DNA of 41,108 bases from Chryseosolibacter sp044507115 (GTDB lineage: Bacteria > Bacteroidota > Bacteroidia > Cytophagales > Cyclobacteriaceae): the NCBI GenBank assembly GCA_044507115.1, contig JBIQJZ010000001.1, forward strand, positions 1 through 41,108. Reading direction: 5' to 3'. The notes beneath the pieces are model-generated. The model ran no database searches. It saw only the letters and a list, made by a program, of their open reading frames with translations, and was not told the origin of the DNA. Shown one piece after another: positions 8,591 through 16,580 of the stretch. The first letter of the stretch is position 1; the number at the start of each line of letters is the position of its first letter. The position numbers and the translations under genes were made by a program.

Positions 8591-9310
8591 CTACCGAAGA
8601 TCAAACAGGTTGTTCACGCCGATGAACCTGCGCACAGTAAACCCTTCCCCGTAATCAGCACCGATCGCGTGACCGTACTCAATGGCGCGTGCTTCGATCA
8701 TTCGAAGGAACCCGGGCTTGCTGATGTACGTCTCCGGTTCCTGGCTGCTGGGATCGTGGAACTGCGAAGCGAATGCCTTGATAGCTTTCATCTTGATGGG
8801 CCACTCAGCGGAAATGTCAACAACAAAGTCCGGAGTAATGAACTGACTTTGAACAAAGTGATATACGACGTCCGGACGCCAGGCAGCTTGGGGCTTTCCA
8901 TCGTCACCGATCGTTTCAATCTTCGACAACCCCGATAGAAAGCAGGCGTCATAGGCCAGTGAAGCCCCTTTGCCATGGTCTATATGGCGATCATAAATGG
9001 CATTCGCCAAGACAACTCGCGGCTGATATTTTCGAATGACCGTGATCAGTTTGCGTTGGCTCGTTTCATCATTTGCAAAGAATCCATCCGCGAGACCTAC
9101 GTTTTCCCGAATGGAAAGTCCAAGGATTTTGGCAGACTCTTTTGCCTCCGCCAGCCTCAGCTCAGGCGTGCCACGTGTTCCCAACTCGCCACGCGTCAGG
9201 TCAGCAACCCCAACTTTGTATCCTGCGGCAGTATGTTTTGCGATTGTTCCTCCGCAACCCAATTCAGCATCATCTGGGTGTGCTGCCAGCACCAGGATAT
9301 CGAGTTTCAT
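8591..9310 (-). CDS. bshB1: Bacillithiol biosynthesis deacetylase BshB1
   Basis: A zinc-dependent LmbE/PIG-L-fold deacetylase that removes acetate from GlcNAc-malate, the second step of bacillithiol synthesis. The 239-residue form starts at MKLDILVLAAHPDDAELGCG. A longer reading would run back through the end of trxB and has no family similarity. The metal site is AHPDDAE (residues 10-16), with the later His in DRHIDHG (107-113). The order GELGTRGT, then the YDACFLSGL segment, is typical of BshB1. It starts 8 nt after the trxB stop on the same strand, so the two genes probably form a thiol-redox operon. Confidence 0.92.
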   Translation of the reverse strand: MKLDILVLAAHPDDAELGCGGTIAKHTAAGYKVGVADLTRGELGTRGTPELRLAEAKESAKILGLSIRENVGLADGFFANDETSQRKLITVIRKYQPRVVLANAIYDRHIDHGKGASLAYDACFLSGLSKIETIGDDGKPQAAWRPDVVYHFVQSQFITPDFVVDISAEWPIKMKAIKAFASQFHDPSSQEPETYISKPGFLRMIEARAIEYGHAIGADYGEGFTVRRFIGVNNLFDLR

Positions 9311-9318
9311 GATCGTCG

Positions 9319-10269
9319 TTATTGAGCGAGTTCCATTTCCTTCGCAACGAGAAACTTCTCTGCATCGAGTGCTCCCATACATCCTGTACCTGCAGCTGTG
9401 ATCGCCTGGCGATACACTTTGTCGGCGGCATCGCCAACCGCGAATACGCCAGGGACGTTGGTCCGGGTGGAGCCGGGAATCACCTGGATGTACCCTGTCT
9501 CATCCATGTCGATGATTCCTTTGAATATGTCTGTGTTGGGTTTGTGCCCGATCGCGAGAAAGAATCCCTGAATAGGTATGACGCTCGTTTCACCAGTCTT
9601 GTTGTTGATGACGCGAACCGCATTGACACCGTTCTCATCGCCCAGGATCTCATCTGTTTCGGTGTTCCAGTGGATTTCGATATTTGGCGTATTAAACACC
9701 CGTTGCTGCATGATCTTCGACGCTCTCATTTCGTCTCGCCGAACAAGCAGGTGCACTTTCGTGCACAACTTGGAGAGATACGTCGCCTCTTCGGCCGCCG
9801 AGTCACCCGCACCGACAACTGCCACTTCCCGGTCGCGATAGAAGTACCCATCGCACACAGCACACGCCGAAACACCTCTGTTATTGTAAAGCGTTTCGCT
9901 TGGGATACCCAGGTACTTGGCCGAAGCGCCGGTAGCGATAATCACGCTCTCTGCTACGATCTCCTGTTTTTCGTCTACGGTAACCCGTAGCGGATAACTA
10001 CTGAAGTCGACGGATGTCACCACACCGTAGTGAATCTTGGTACCAAAACGCTCCGCCTGTTTCTGGAAATCCAGCATCATCTGAGGACCATTGATTCCAT
10101 CAGGATAGCCGGGGTAGTTCTCTACGTCATTGGTGGTTGTCAACTGCCCTCCGGGAGTTCCACCTGTATAGAGGACCGGGTTAAGGCCCGCGCGCGCCGC
10201 GTAAATGGCAGCGGTATACCCTGCCGGACCCGAACCGATGATCAGTACTTTTACAACTTCATTGCTCAT
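9319..10269 (-). CDS. trxB: Thioredoxin-disulfide reductase
   Basis: An FAD-dependent NADPH:thioredoxin reductase that keeps thioredoxin reduced. The 316-residue product starts MSNEVVKVLIIGSGPAG; the open frame extends 12 codons further upstream, but these are not family-like. FAD-binding GSGPAG is at 12-17, the redox-active CAVC at 136-139, the NADPH-binding VVGAGDSAAEE at 151-161, and the C-terminal FAD segment GVFAVGDAADKVYRQ completes the fold. The enzyme is the low-molecular-weight type. It lies directly upstream of bshB1 and downstream of rpoD, from which it is separated by a terminator. Confidence 0.96.
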   Translation of the reverse strand: MSNEVVKVLIIGSGPAGYTAAIYAARAGLNPVLYTGGTPGGQLTTTNDVENYPGYPDGINGPQMMLDFQKQAERFGTKIHYGVVTSVDFSSYPLRVTVDEKQEIVAESVIIATGASAKYLGIPSETLYNNRGVSACAVCDGYFYRDREVAVVGAGDSAAEEATYLSKLCTKVHLLVRRDEMRASKIMQQRVFNTPNIEIHWNTETDEILGDENGVNAVRVINNKTGETSVIPIQGFFLAIGHKPNTDIFKGIIDMDETGYIQVIPGSTRTNVPGVFAVGDAADKVYRQAITAAGTGCMGALDAEKFLVAKEMELAQ

Positions 10270-10294
10270 TGCCAGTGTGTCTATAGATGCGGAA

Positions 10295-10326
10295 AGATAA
10301 AACAAAGGGTCCTGTTAAAGACCCTT
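10295..10326 (-). terminator. Rho-independent terminator after rpoD
   Basis: On the minus strand a 7-bp perfect stem (AAGGGTC/GACCCTT, arms 10320-10326 and 10305-10311, 8-base loop) is followed by TTGTTTTATC. It begins 22 nt beyond the rpoD stop and lies upstream of trxB, so the two genes are probably separate transcription units. Confidence 0.7.
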
Positions 10327-10348
10327 CAGATGAAATTTTCGCTGCTTT

Positions 10349-11212
10349 TTAACCGAGGTAAGGTTTTAAAGCTTTGCTTCTGGAGGTGTGCCTCAACCGC
10401 CTGATAGCCTTTTCTTTAATTTGCCTGACCCGTTCGCGTGTGAGGTTGAACTTCTCCCCGATTTCTTCGAGCGTCATGGCATGCTCGCCATTGAGTCCGA
10501 AGTAGAGGGTGATGACATCGGCCTCCCGTTGCGTGAGTGTGGACAACGCCCGCTGCACCTCCCGGCGGAGGGAGTCATTCATCAAGCCCGAATCAGGTGT
10601 TTCTTCGCTGTCATTTTCGAGCACATCGAGAAGGCTGTTCTCTTCGCCCTGAACAAACGGGGCATCCATTGAAACATGACGCCCGGAAATCTTCATGGTA
10701 TCGACAACCTCGGCCGTCGTGACATCGAGTACTTCCGCGAGCTCCTCCGGTGAGGGTTCGCGTTCGTACTTTTGCTCCAGTTCCGAAAATGTCTTGGATA
10801 TCTTGTTCAGCGAACCCACGCGATTCAGCGGAAGGCGTACGATACGGGATTGCTCAGCCAATGCCTGAAGAATCGACTGACGAATCCACCATACCGCGTA
10901 TGATATAAACTTGAAGCCCCTCGTTTCATCAAACCGCTGGGCGGCTTTGATCAGGCCAAGGTTTCCCTCATTGATGAGGTCGCCCAGTGACAGACCCTGG
11001 TTCTGGTATTGCTTCGCTACCGAGACAACGAACCGAAGATTCGCCTTCGTCAGCTTTTCGAGCGCGATCTGATCGCCTTCTTTAATTCGCTTCGCCAACT
11101 CGACTTCCTCGTCCGGGGTCAGCAGATCCACCTTCCCGATTTCCTGCAGATACTTGTCCAGCGACTGACTTTCGCGGTTCGTAATCTGTTTGCTGATCTT
11201 TAGCTGTCTCAT
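10349..11212 (-). CDS. rpoD: Primary RNA polymerase sigma factor RpoD/SigA (Bacteroidota type)
   Basis: The vegetative sigma-70 factor that directs RNA polymerase to promoters of the TTTG/TAnnTTTG type seen elsewhere in this window. It is only 287 residues because region 1.1 and the long non-conserved region are absent, as is usual for Bacteroidota primary sigma factors. Region 1.2 starts at SLDKYLQEIG (about 17). Region 2 contains NLRFVVSVAKQYQ, DLINEGNLGLIKAAQRFD and FKFISYAVWWIRQSI. Region 3 follows, and region 4.2 is MTLEEIGEKFNLTRERVRQIKEKAIRRLR. The protein ends in ALKPYLG, as in relatives. It starts 72 nt downstream of pnp. Confidence 0.95.
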   Translation of the reverse strand: MRQLKISKQITNRESQSLDKYLQEIGKVDLLTPDEEVELAKRIKEGDQIALEKLTKANLRFVVSVAKQYQNQGLSLGDLINEGNLGLIKAAQRFDETRGFKFISYAVWWIRQSILQALAEQSRIVRLPLNRVGSLNKISKTFSELEQKYEREPSPEELAEVLDVTTAEVVDTMKISGRHVSMDAPFVQGEENSLLDVLENDSEETPDSGLMNDSLRREVQRALSTLTQREADVITLYFGLNGEHAMTLEEIGEKFNLTRERVRQIKEKAIRRLRHTSRSKALKPYLG

Positions 11213-11240
11213 TCAGGTCGCGATACCATTGATTGAGTAA

Positions 11241-11272
11241 CAAAGTAAACGGAAAACTTAGTTCCTGTCAAT
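11241..11272 (-). promoter_or_regulatory. Candidate rpoD promoter
   Basis: On the minus strand, TTACTTTG (one mismatch to TAnnTTTG) lies 20 nt downstream of ATTG (one mismatch to TTTG), about 29 nt before the rpoD start codon. Spacing fits the Bacteroidota consensus. No other candidate is better in this 72-nt gap. Confidence 0.4.
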
Positions 11273-11284
11273 TTTCATTGGCTA

Positions 11285-13435
11285 TCATTCTTGTGCAGCT
11301 GTTGTCTCCTTCCGGGGAGGTCGCGGGAGCAGGACTTTTCTCGAGAGTCTGAACTTACCGGTCTTCTTGTCGATTTCAATCAATTTAACTTTCACTTCCT
11401 CACCGACTTCCAGAACACCTTCCATGTTCTCCAGTCGTTCCCATTTGATTTCGGAAATATGGAGGAGTCCATCCTTACCAGGCATGAATTCAACAAACGC
11501 TCCGAACGGCATGATCGATTTGACCTTGCCCTCGTACACCTCGCCAACTTCGGGCATCGCGACGATCGCACGGATGCGTCTCAACGCTCCTTCCATTGAC
11601 TCCTTGTTGCTGGCGAACACACTGACGACACCTTTGTTGTCTACTTCTTCGATCACAACAGTGGCGCCGGTCGTGTTCTGGATATCCTGTACGATCTTTC
11701 CGCCCGGGCCGATCACCGCGCCGATCAATTCCTTATCGATCACCACGGTCTGTGCACGAGGCGCATGCGGCTTGAGTTCCGCGCGAGGCTCCGACATGGT
11801 CTTCTTGATCTCGTTCAGTATGTGGAGTCGTCCTTCACGCGCCTGAAGCAGCGCTTCCTTCAGAACGTCATACGTCAAGCCGTCCACTTTCAGGTCCATC
11901 TGGCACGCCGTAATACCTTTGTCAGTTCCGGTAACTTTGAAGTCCATATCTCCCAGGTGATCCTCGTCGCCGAGGATGTCCGACAAGATCGCGTACTTGC
12001 CAGTTTTGCTATCGGAAATCATTCCCATCGCGATTCCCGACACGGGTCCTTTCACGGGCACACCTGCGTCCATTAAAGCGAGCGAACCCGCGCACACAGT
12101 AGCCATTGAAGAGGATCCGTTGGACTCCAGAATGTCGGAGACTACGCGAATCGTATACGGGTTATCGGCATCGGCCGGCAGTACCTGCTTAAGGGCGCGG
12201 AGCGCGAGGTTGCCGTGTCCCACTTCCCGTCTTCCCGGACCGCGATTCGGTTTTACCTCACCGGTTGAGAATCCGGGGAAGTTGTAGTGAAGGATGAATT
12301 TGTTTGATCCCGAAATCATAGCGCCATCGATCATTTGTTGATCGAGCTTCGTCCCGAGGGTCACAGTTGTGAGTGATTGTGTCTCACCACGTGTGAAAAC
12401 TGCTGAACCGTGCGGTGACGGGAGGCAGTCCACCTCCGACCAGATATCGCGGATCTCGTTTGGTTTCCGGCCGTCAAGGCGCACGCCTTCGTTCAGTACA
12501 AGGTCACGGGAGGCTTTCTTTTGAATATCGTGATAGTAGTGTTTTGCAAGATCCTTGTCGACCGTGCTGTCCTCGGGCAACGCTTCGAGATAATCGTTGA
12601 TGATCTTTTCGAAACCTTCCGACCTCAGCTTCTTGTTCTTGATCTGAAGTTTGGCTTGTTGATAGGTCTTGTCGTAGAGGAGATTCCAGAGTTCCTGGCG
12701 GAGGTTCTCGTCGTGGATTTCGTGTTGATATTTCCGCTTCTCGGTCTTGCCGGCTTCCTGACCTAATTCAATCTGCAGCTGGCATTGTACCTTGATTGCA
12801 TCGTGGGCTACTCGCAGTGCCTCGATCATATCGTCCTCACTGACCTCTTTCATTTCGCCTTCAACCATCAGGATGTTTTCGATGGAAGCTGCAACGATCA
12901 GGTCGATATCTGCGCGCGCCTTGTCGGCCATAGTGGGATTAACGACGAATTTGCCGTCGATCCTGGCGACGCGAACTTCCGAGATCGGTCCCCCGAACGG
13001 GATGTCCGACACGGACAAGGCAGCTGACGCCGCAAAAGCTGCAAGCGCGTCAGGAAGAGCGTTTTCGTCTCCCGAGATCAAGTAAAGCATTACCTGTGTT
13101 TCAGCGTGGTAATCGTCTGGGAACAACGGGCGGATCGCTCGGTCGACGAGGCGACTGATCAAGACTTCATAGTCCGACAGCTTGCTTTCGCGTTTCAAGA
13201 ATCCTCCGGGTACTTTACCCGTCGATGCAAATTTTTCCTGGTAGTCAACGGAGAGCGGGAGAAAGTCCGCTCCTTCTTTTCCTTTCTGACTTGCGACTAC
13301 TGAGGCGAGTATCATCGTGTTGACCATCCGGAGCACCACAGAACCATCAGCCTGGCGGGCGAGTTTACCGGTTTCAATAGTTATCGAACGGCCGTCCGGC
13401 AGCTGACAGGTTTTTGTAATGACATTAGGTTTCAT
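11285..13435 (-). CDS. pnp: Polyribonucleotide nucleotidyltransferase (PNPase)
   Basis: PNPase degrades RNA 3' to 5' with phosphate. The 716-residue product has the full architecture: the first RNase PH domain (about 10-145, with FLPLSVDYQEKFASTGKVPGGF), an alpha-helical linker, the second RNase PH domain (about 320-545, with GSAVFTRGETQSLTTVTLG and HYNFPGFSTGEVKP), a KH domain (about 555-615, IGPGGKIVQDIQ), and an S1 domain (about 620-690, GEVYEGKVKSIMPFGAFVEF). The short C-terminal tail is basic and proline-rich. It lies downstream of rpsO, the classical rpsO-pnp order, but a terminator between the two suggests partial uncoupling. Confidence 0.97.
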   Translation of the reverse strand: MKPNVITKTCQLPDGRSITIETGKLARQADGSVVLRMVNTMILASVVASQKGKEGADFLPLSVDYQEKFASTGKVPGGFLKRESKLSDYEVLISRLVDRAIRPLFPDDYHAETQVMLYLISGDENALPDALAAFAASAALSVSDIPFGGPISEVRVARIDGKFVVNPTMADKARADIDLIVAASIENILMVEGEMKEVSEDDMIEALRVAHDAIKVQCQLQIELGQEAGKTEKRKYQHEIHDENLRQELWNLLYDKTYQQAKLQIKNKKLRSEGFEKIINDYLEALPEDSTVDKDLAKHYYHDIQKKASRDLVLNEGVRLDGRKPNEIRDIWSEVDCLPSPHGSAVFTRGETQSLTTVTLGTKLDQQMIDGAMISGSNKFILHYNFPGFSTGEVKPNRGPGRREVGHGNLALRALKQVLPADADNPYTIRVVSDILESNGSSSMATVCAGSLALMDAGVPVKGPVSGIAMGMISDSKTGKYAILSDILGDEDHLGDMDFKVTGTDKGITACQMDLKVDGLTYDVLKEALLQAREGRLHILNEIKKTMSEPRAELKPHAPRAQTVVIDKELIGAVIGPGGKIVQDIQNTTGATVVIEEVDNKGVVSVFASNKESMEGALRRIRAIVAMPEVGEVYEGKVKSIMPFGAFVEFMPGKDGLLHISEIKWERLENMEGVLEVGEEVKVKLIEIDKKTGKFRLSRKVLLPRPPRKETTAAQE

Positions 13436-13610
13436 GAGTTGCTTGTTTTATTGAGCCCGGAAAGCACCACCGCGTTTAACAAAAAATTCCCAGAAAACGT
13501 CGCAAATACGCTCCGCTGAGAATGCCGGGTAGCTGATTTTTCGTCGGGCATTATGTAAGATGACAAAAGGTGGGGTTAAAATTCCTGAACATGTACCCCG
13601 GAGAAAATGT

Positions 13611-13638
13611 AAAAAGGGAACCCAGGTCCGGTTCCCTT
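13611..13638 (-). terminator. Rho-independent terminator after rpsO
   Basis: A perfect 9-bp stem (AAGGGAACC/GGTTCCCTT, arms 13630-13638 and 13614-13622, 7-base loop) runs into TTTTT on the minus strand. It starts 11 nt after the rpsO stop and lies before pnp, so read-through would be needed for rpsO-pnp cotranscription. Confidence 0.8.
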
Positions 13639-13648
13639 CTCGATGCTT

Positions 13649-13924
13649 TTATTTCCGCAGTTCCAGATCCGCTAGAATGGAACGGTACCGTTCAATGTCA
13701 GTGTTTTGGAGGTAATTCAGCAATTTTTTGCGTTTTCCAACAAGTTTCATCAATCCTTGCTGGGTAGAGAAATCCTTCTTGTTTTGCTTCAGATGAGCAG
13801 TCAGATGATTGATTCGATGGGTAAAGAGCGCAATTTGAGATTCTGCTGAGCCGGTGTCTTCTTTCTTTTTACCGTACCCATGTTTCTCGAACAGATCTTG
13901 CTTGATTTCAGTTGTCAGATACAT
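13649..13924 (-). CDS. rpsO: 30S ribosomal protein S15
   Basis: S15 binds 16S rRNA in the central domain of the small subunit and forms a bridge to the large subunit. The 91-residue product starting MYLTTEIKQDLFEKHG is the normal size. A longer reading adds 11 residues that run into the promoter, so it is rejected. Family motifs are GSAESQIALFTHRINHLTAHLK (residues 24-45) and RGLMKLVGKRKKLLNYL-like QQGLMKLVGKRKKLLNYL. The gene has a strong promoter 31 nt upstream and a terminator 11 nt downstream, so it can be expressed alone; pnp follows on the same strand. Confidence 0.97.
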   Translation of the reverse strand: MYLTTEIKQDLFEKHGYGKKKEDTGSAESQIALFTHRINHLTAHLKQNKKDFSTQQGLMKLVGKRKKLLNYLQNTDIERYRSILADLELRK

Positions 13925-13954
13925 CGCAAATGTTATTTTCCTTATTTTAGGGTG

Positions 13955-13985
13955 CAAATATAGGGCTTATATTCCGAATCGCAAA
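13955..13985 (-). promoter_or_regulatory. rpsO promoter, exact Bacteroidota consensus
   Basis: On the minus strand TTTG is followed after 19 nt by TATATTTG, an exact match to the Bacteroidota TTTG-N19-21-TAnnTTTG promoter. The predicted start of transcription leaves a leader of about 25 nt before the rpsO ATG at 13924. It also shows that the longer rpsO reading would begin inside the promoter. Confidence 0.75.
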
Positions 13986-14009
13986 TGGCCCATTCAATAA
14001 TTAAACAGC

Positions 14010-14019
14010 NNNNNNNNNN
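14010..14019. other. Assembly gap (10 N)
   Basis: A run of ten N joins the region upstream of rpsO to the 3' part of the LptF/LptG-type gene. The length is a placeholder. The sequence on its right flank is anomalous in composition (see findings), and the true C-terminus of the permease is missing. Confidence 0.95.
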
Positions 14020-15719
14020 CGGCCCTGCCAGGCCAACGCGTGCGCCAGCACCAGCCGCGCATCCAGCCGGGCCTGCCGCAAGAAGACAAAACCGATAATC
14101 AGCAGAATGAAATCGGATGCCCACATCCCCACCATCGGACTGACCAGTCCCTGTTTCGCCATTTTCTCCCCTTGCATGTTCAGCACGTAATACACGATGA
14201 AGAACAGGATCGAAATCAAGAACGGCACCCCTAGCCCTCCCCGCTTAATGATCGCTCCCAATGGCGCACCTATAAGGAACATAGCGATACACATGACGGA
14301 ACTCGCGATGATCTTATGCCACTGTATCTCGAAGATTATCCGTCCGTTCTCGTAGTTTTCAATCGCCGTGTTACTGTTCATCACCTGGCTTTTCACCTGG
14401 CGGGCCGTATTGGCGGCGCTTTGAATAACTTCACGCGTAACCGGCATCTGGTAGAGGCTGTCCATCTTTGCCAACCGCGCGGAGTCGGTCAATACCGGTG
14501 TCTTGCGCGCCGAACTCTTGGTGGCTGGTGAAACCGTAGGAGTTGCCGTCTGTTTCTTCTTGGCCGGTGTCGGAACCGACGCCTTGCGTTTCCGGGCAGG
14601 AGCGACGGCAGGGGTTGGAGTCTGCTGCTTCGCGACGGGCTCGGTGGTCACTGCGGTCGTCCCGGAAGCAGTAGTGGGCGTTTCGGGCTTGGCCGCAGCC
14701 GTCTCGCTGTCGACCTCTTCCTTCGTCATATACTTATAGCGATTGATGGAATCCCGCACCTTTCTGAATTCCTTCAGGTAGGTAGGCATCGTCACAGAGT
14801 CCTTGTTATAGTAGTGGAAGTGCGTCGTCTTGTATAGATAATGATTCAGTTCCTGCTGCAGTATCTCGCGATTCATGGAATCAATGTCAGTGTCCAGTTC
14901 GCTGAGGTTCCGCATGATCCGGTTGCCCTCAAACAGTTTCTTGTCGGTGCGCGCAAGTTGGAACGACGAAAGGTCGAACACAACCTGAGTTTTCTGAAAC
15001 TGACTGCGCGTAAGCGTTTCTGCTTTTGTGTTTCTCCGGTTCGTCATCTCCCGCTCGCTACTGGCCCCCTCTGTGTAGTTGTACCCGTTGAAGAGTTCGA
15101 ACTTCAGATAGCGCTCATTCAGGATAGTGGACATCCGCCCCGAGTCAGCGATCGTCACTTCCTTGTTGCCATCATTACGCCGGTGGTCGTACACAATAAT
15201 GTCCTTCAAGGTAATCCCATCCGGAAATCGCTGGTTCACCTTGATGCTGACATTCGGAAGGCCATTGTAAAAAGCTCCCTCTCGCAAATCAAGAGCGGGC
15301 TTCTTCTGCTTGATATCGTATAAAAGGCTGTAGGCCTCAAGTGCGGCGCGTGGAACCAGGTTGTTATTGATGTAAAAAGCCAGTGCTGTCAGGATCAGAA
15401 CAAAGAAAAAAATCGGCTGTATGGTCCGGAGCAGCGAAATGCCCGAACTCTTGATCGCTGTGAGTTCGAAGTGTTCGCCGAGATTTCCGAATGTAATTAA
15501 GGACGAGAGCAGCACCGCTAGCGGCATAGCTACCGGCGTCATAAAAATTGCAAAATAAAACAACAGCTGACTCAGGACATCCCATCCAAGATCCTTTCCG
15601 ATGATGTCATCGAAGTACTTCAGCATATGCTGCGTCAGCAGGATGAAGACCACGACCAGGAATGTCATGATAAACGGACCTACGAACGATGAAAGGATGA
15701 GCTTATCTAGTTTTTTCAT
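14020..15719 (-). CDS. LptF/LptG (YjgP/YjgQ) family permease, 3' end lost in an assembly gap
   Basis: An inner-membrane subunit of the LptB2FG type that extracts lipopolysaccharide for transport to the outer membrane. From MKKLDKLILSSF, three N-terminal membrane helices (about 10-35, 50-80 and 95-120, with ELTAIKSSGISLLR between) precede a periplasmic domain, and three more helices follow from about residue 450 (SSVMCIAMFLIGAPLGAIIKRGGLG). The periplasmic part carries an unusual Thr/Pro/Ala/Lys-rich low-complexity stretch at about 333-415. Reading stops at the N run, and the last 20 or so codons before it look foreign. The start at 15719 is favoured because a promoter box lies inside the longer frame. 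LptF versus LptG cannot be decided here. Confidence 0.85.
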
Positions 15720-15730
15720 TTTGAACCGAG

Positions 15731-15738
15731 CAAAGGTA
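15731..15738 (-). promoter_or_regulatory. Candidate -7 box for the LptF/LptG-type gene
   Basis: TACCTTTG on the minus strand matches TAnnTTTG exactly, 11 nt before the ATG at 15719. This would give a very short leader. No clear -33 TTTG is present, so it is only a partial match. Confidence 0.4.
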
Positions 15739-15802
15739 GGCAAAAATGGGGCCATGGGGACGAGGGAAAATCTTCAATTCCGGGAAAAATCGAGACAGGC
15801 GC

Positions 15803-15832
15803 TTTGCTTTTACCGGCATATTTGTAAGTTTG
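15803..15832 (+). promoter_or_regulatory. Promoter of tRNA-Met
   Basis: TTTG, 18 nt, then TAAGTTTG: a near-exact Bacteroidota promoter placed 37 nt upstream of the mature tRNA 5' end. It lies in the 150-nt gap between the divergent LptF/LptG-type gene and the tRNA. Confidence 0.7.
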
Positions 15833-15869
15833 CGGCCTCCAAAAGCAGTCCAGATTCATGATCTGACTC

Positions 15870-15943
15870 GGCGCGGTAGCTCAGGTGGTTAGAGCGTTGG
15901 ATTCATAACCCAAAGGTCGGGGGTTCAACTCCCCCCCGCGCTA
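15870..15943 (+). tRNA. tRNA-Met (CAT), elongator type
   Basis: A 74-nt cloverleaf. The 7-bp acceptor stem (GGCGCGG/CCGCGCT) contains a G1-U72 wobble. The D stem is GCTC/GAGC, the anticodon loop TTCATAA carries CAT, and the T stem is GGGGG/CCCCC with loop TTCAACT. The discriminator is A, and CCA is not encoded. The anticodon stem TTGGA/CCCAA has an A31-C39 mismatch. It lacks the three consecutive G-C anticodon-stem pairs and the 1-72 mismatch of initiator tRNA. An Ile tRNA with lysidine-modified CAT cannot be wholly excluded. Confidence 0.93.
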
Positions 15944-16077
15944 CGATTCTTAAGTTGGACTGGTGACCAAGCACTCCCGTCGCTCATCAGCCTGTTCGGC
16001 ATTTCCCTCATCGCCACTTTCGCGACCTTTTTTTCATTCGGAGAATTTACATATATTAACCCGAAGAGGAGGTGAAT

Positions 16078-16497
16078 ATGGGGACAATGCAAATGACCGG
16101 AAAGAAAAAACTGTTTACGGCCGATTATGAGGTGCACGCCTCAATCAAAATGTTGTATCCCTACCTGCAAAGTGCTTCGGGACTTGCCGAATGGTTTGCT
16201 GACGACGTTCGCATCAACAATGAAAGCAAGGTCTTCACTTTCTATTGGGACAACGAGGAACACAAAGCGCGGCTCGCCGCTCATCGCACCAATCATTTTG
16301 CCCGGTTTGAATTCCTGCCCGAGACCAAGGAAGACGAAGCTGATCCCTCCTATTTCGAATTGCGATTGGAATTCAATGACCTCACTCAGTCGGTGTTTCT
16401 CAAAGTGACCGACTACTCTGAGTTCGATGATGTTCATGAGCTCGGCGATTTGTGGCAATCACTTGTCGATACCTTGAAAAAGACAGTCGGAGGTTAA
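16078..16497 (+). CDS. START-like (AHSA1/SRPBCC-type) domain protein
   Basis: A 139-residue cytosolic protein of the START/SRPBCC fold, whose members bind hydrophobic ligands or partner proteins. The block VHASIKMLYPYLQSASGLAEWFADDV (about 18-43) is typical of a Bacteroidota family annotated as START-like. Later segments FTFYWDNEEHKARL and HELGDLWQSLVDTLKKTV fit the strand-then-C-terminal-helix end of the fold. The ATG was chosen because a strong AGGAGG Shine-Dalgarno lies 5 nt upstream, unusual for this phylum; a GTG two codons earlier overlaps that site. The ligand and role are unknown. It is 134 nt downstream of tRNA-Met and upstream of tex. Confidence 0.8.
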   Translation: MGTMQMTGKKKLFTADYEVHASIKMLYPYLQSASGLAEWFADDVRINNESKVFTFYWDNEEHKARLAAHRTNHFARFEFLPETKEDEADPSYFELRLEFNDLTQSVFLKVTDYSEFDDVHELGDLWQSLVDTLKKTVGG

Positions 16498-16533
16498 CCG
16501 GATTCCGCCAATAGGTATATTTCCCATCCCCCC

Positions 16534-16563
16534 TTGCACCTTATCACGCTTATCCTATTTTTG
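16534..16563 (+). promoter_or_regulatory. tex promoter
   Basis: CTTG is followed after 19 nt by TATTTTTG, an exact -7 match with one mismatch at -33, 17 nt upstream of the tex start codon. It lies after the stop of the START-like gene, so tex is likely to be transcribed independently. Confidence 0.65.
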
Positions 16564-16580
16564 CCTCCCCTAGAAGGACT

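Noticed and set aside
9311..9382. N-terminal extension of BshB1 (24 residues)
   Set aside because: It overlaps the trxB stop region and precedes the canonical MKLDILVLAAHPDD start.
13925..13957. N-terminal extension of S15 (11 residues)
   Set aside because: It would begin within the rpsO promoter -7 box; the standard S15 start is MYLTTEIKQ.
14001..14019. TAA stop just left of the N run as the end of the LptF/LptG-type gene
   Set aside because: The reading crosses an N run of placeholder length, so frame continuity is meaningless there.
15870..15943. Initiator tRNA-fMet
   Set aside because: The three G-C pairs in the anticodon stem and the 1-72 mismatch characteristic of initiators are absent.
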